This document shows, in pieces, positions 32,289 to 33,006 of a DNA stretch of 33,006 bases (positions are counted from its first letter, which is position 1; each line of letters starts with the position of its first letter). This DNA is from a virus, in IMG/VR virus record IMGVR_UViG_3300032893_000209, positions 1 through 33,006 of that record. One strand, 5' to 3'. Position numbers and translations under genes: made by a program. The notes under the pieces are model-generated. The model did no database searches. It had not been told where the DNA came from and worked only from the letters and a program-made list of their open reading frames with translations.

Positions 32289-32537
32289 TCAATCCTTCAC
32301 TGTAAATCCCAACCTGCGAAGACCAACTTCAATCAGCATTGCGGAATCTTCCAAGGTATTGTCAGTAGCGCTAAATGCCGATCCCCATCCATTCTCCGTG
32401 GTGTGATATACGATACCTACTCGACTTAGGTCCCCGTTTTTAGCTCTTTTTAACGTCCGTTCAAGCAAAGCCACGGCATCAGAGTTTACTTTTTTCTTTT
32501 CAACCAAACTGACTATTTTCTTTTTATCTTTGTCCAT
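32289..32537 (-). CDS. Small alpha/beta protein after terminase, unknown function
   Basis: This 82-residue protein has a basic helical N-terminus (KKKIVSLVEKKKVNSDAVALL), then GIVYHTTENGWGSAFSATDN and a final helix (SAMLIEVGLRRLGF). I recall similar small proteins in environmental phage genomes with a TTxxGWGSAFSATD-like core, but no function. It overlaps the terminase stop by one base (TAATG), so it is co-translated with terminase. It has an SD-poor start and probably relies on coupling. Confidence 0.55.
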   Translation of the reverse strand: MDKDKKKIVSLVEKKKVNSDAVALLERTLKRAKNGDLSRVGIVYHTTENGWGSAFSATDNTLEDSAMLIEVGLRRLGFTVKD

Positions 32538-33006
32538 TAGTAGTAATCCGCCTTCCTGTTTAACATCACCCGGCTCATGATCTCGTCTTCGTAGTAGTCG
32601 TTGTCTAAAGTTAAAAACCCACCCTCACGAAAGCGCATCACTGCCTGTGTCATGCTGTCTACATAGTCGTCGTTCGCCGCCCCTCCGGGGAAGCCAGCCA
32701 CTTCGTCCTTGACCTCTTCCGCCCATCTTGTGAGCGGTGCCCAGACCATGCCGGAGCGGAAGATATCTGAAACCGAATTTACCCGCGCGATCTTATCCTG
32801 CCCCTTGCTTGGCGTATATTCGGCTACGGGTATGCCCATCCTGCGAAATTCCTGAAACAGCGGAGTACCCGCTGCTTTTTTTTCAACTATGAACGTGTCG
32901 GGCTTCCACGTTTTATAGGCTTCCATCGCCATTTGTTTAAGTTCAGGAAACTCCCATCTATCTTTGAATGCGTCCAACAAGATCAATGCCGGTGTCTCCT
33001 TTCCCT
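32537..33006 (-). CDS. terL: Terminase large subunit, C-terminal nuclease part (5' end outside window)
   Basis: The frame is open to base 33006, so only the last 155 full codons are seen and the ATPase domain lies right of the window. The TTG at 32986 is internal. The visible region is the RNase H-like nuclease of large terminases: LILLDAFKDRWEFPEL carries the first strand and aspartate, KPDTFIVEKKAAGTPLFQEF the next strand and helix, and AANDDYVDSMTQAVMRF near the end contains the metal-binding Asp pair (DDYVD). This nuclease cuts concatemeric DNA during packaging. It is the first visible gene of the leftward structural run, with a small unknown gene overlapping its stop. Confidence 0.85.
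   Translation of the reverse strand, partial: GKETPALILLDAFKDRWEFPELKQMAMEAYKTWKPDTFIVEKKAAGTPLFQEFRRMGIPVAEYTPSKGQDKIARVNSVSDIFRSGMVWAPLTRWAEEVKDEVAGFPGGAANDDYVDSMTQAVMRFREGGFLTLDNDYYEDEIMSRVMLNRKADYY

Noticed and set aside
32537-32986. Starting terminase at 32986
   Set aside because: That codon is TTG within a nuclease-domain strand, and the frame stays open to the window edge. The gene is simply cut.

Overview
The window is a stretch of a double-stranded DNA tailed bacteriophage (Caudoviricetes). It holds a nearly complete virion-structure and lysis module plus the end of a replication gene. A P22/SU10-type portal, gp4-like adaptors, a gp10-like tail hub, large ejection-type proteins and the absence of any sheath, tail tube or tape measure gene point to a podovirus-like short-tailed virion. 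The inner- and outer-membrane spanin pair implies a Gram-negative host. Many small structural genes resemble families I associate with environmental (aquatic) podoviruses. That is recollection, not a search result, and I see nothing that fixes the host genus.

Layout. Positions 1-2535 (+ strand) carry the 3' part of a primase-helicase gene whose start lies left of the window. It ends at two rho-independent terminators (about 2559-2667). Everything else, 2668-33006, is one uninterrupted run of minus-strand genes, so it reads right to left. The order is: large terminase (partial at the right edge), two small unknown genes, portal, a small unknown gene, a GroES-like protein, a scaffold-like protein, two small head-associated genes, the Mu gpT-like major capsid protein, a set of beta-rich decoration or fibre-like proteins (one collagen-like), a basic GG-motif protein, the first adaptor, a zinc-ribbon protein, two small proteins (one of 57 residues), the second adaptor, a collar-domain tail fibre, the lysis cassette (membrane protein, GH19 endolysin, i-spanin with embedded o-spanin), the gp10-like tail hub, a beta-rich tail protein, three large glycine/glutamine-rich internal proteins with a GNAT acetyltransferase among them, and finally a 2017-residue polyvalent protein.

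How the genes work together. Terminase and portal package DNA into a shell made by the capsid protein on the scaffold. The adaptors and the gp10-like hub close the portal and form the short tail. The collar fibre and the collagen-like protein probably contact the host. The internal proteins at the distal end of the run, including the metalloprotease-containing giant protein, are probably packaged and ejected with the DNA. Lysis genes sit inside the tail module. Most gene junctions are ATGA or TAATG overlaps or gaps under 20 bases, which suggests a single polycistronic late transcript with translational coupling. The window has no intergenic stretch over 300 bases. The largest gaps are 2536-2667 and 25511-25599, both holding hairpins. 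No tRNA, CRISPR array, integrase, transposase or attachment site was seen.

Nothing here is clearly a new multi-gene system. The parts most worth following are the giant protease/polyvalent protein, the virion-module GNAT enzyme, the GroES-like gene beside the portal, the GG-motif proteins and the duplicated collagen-like protein.
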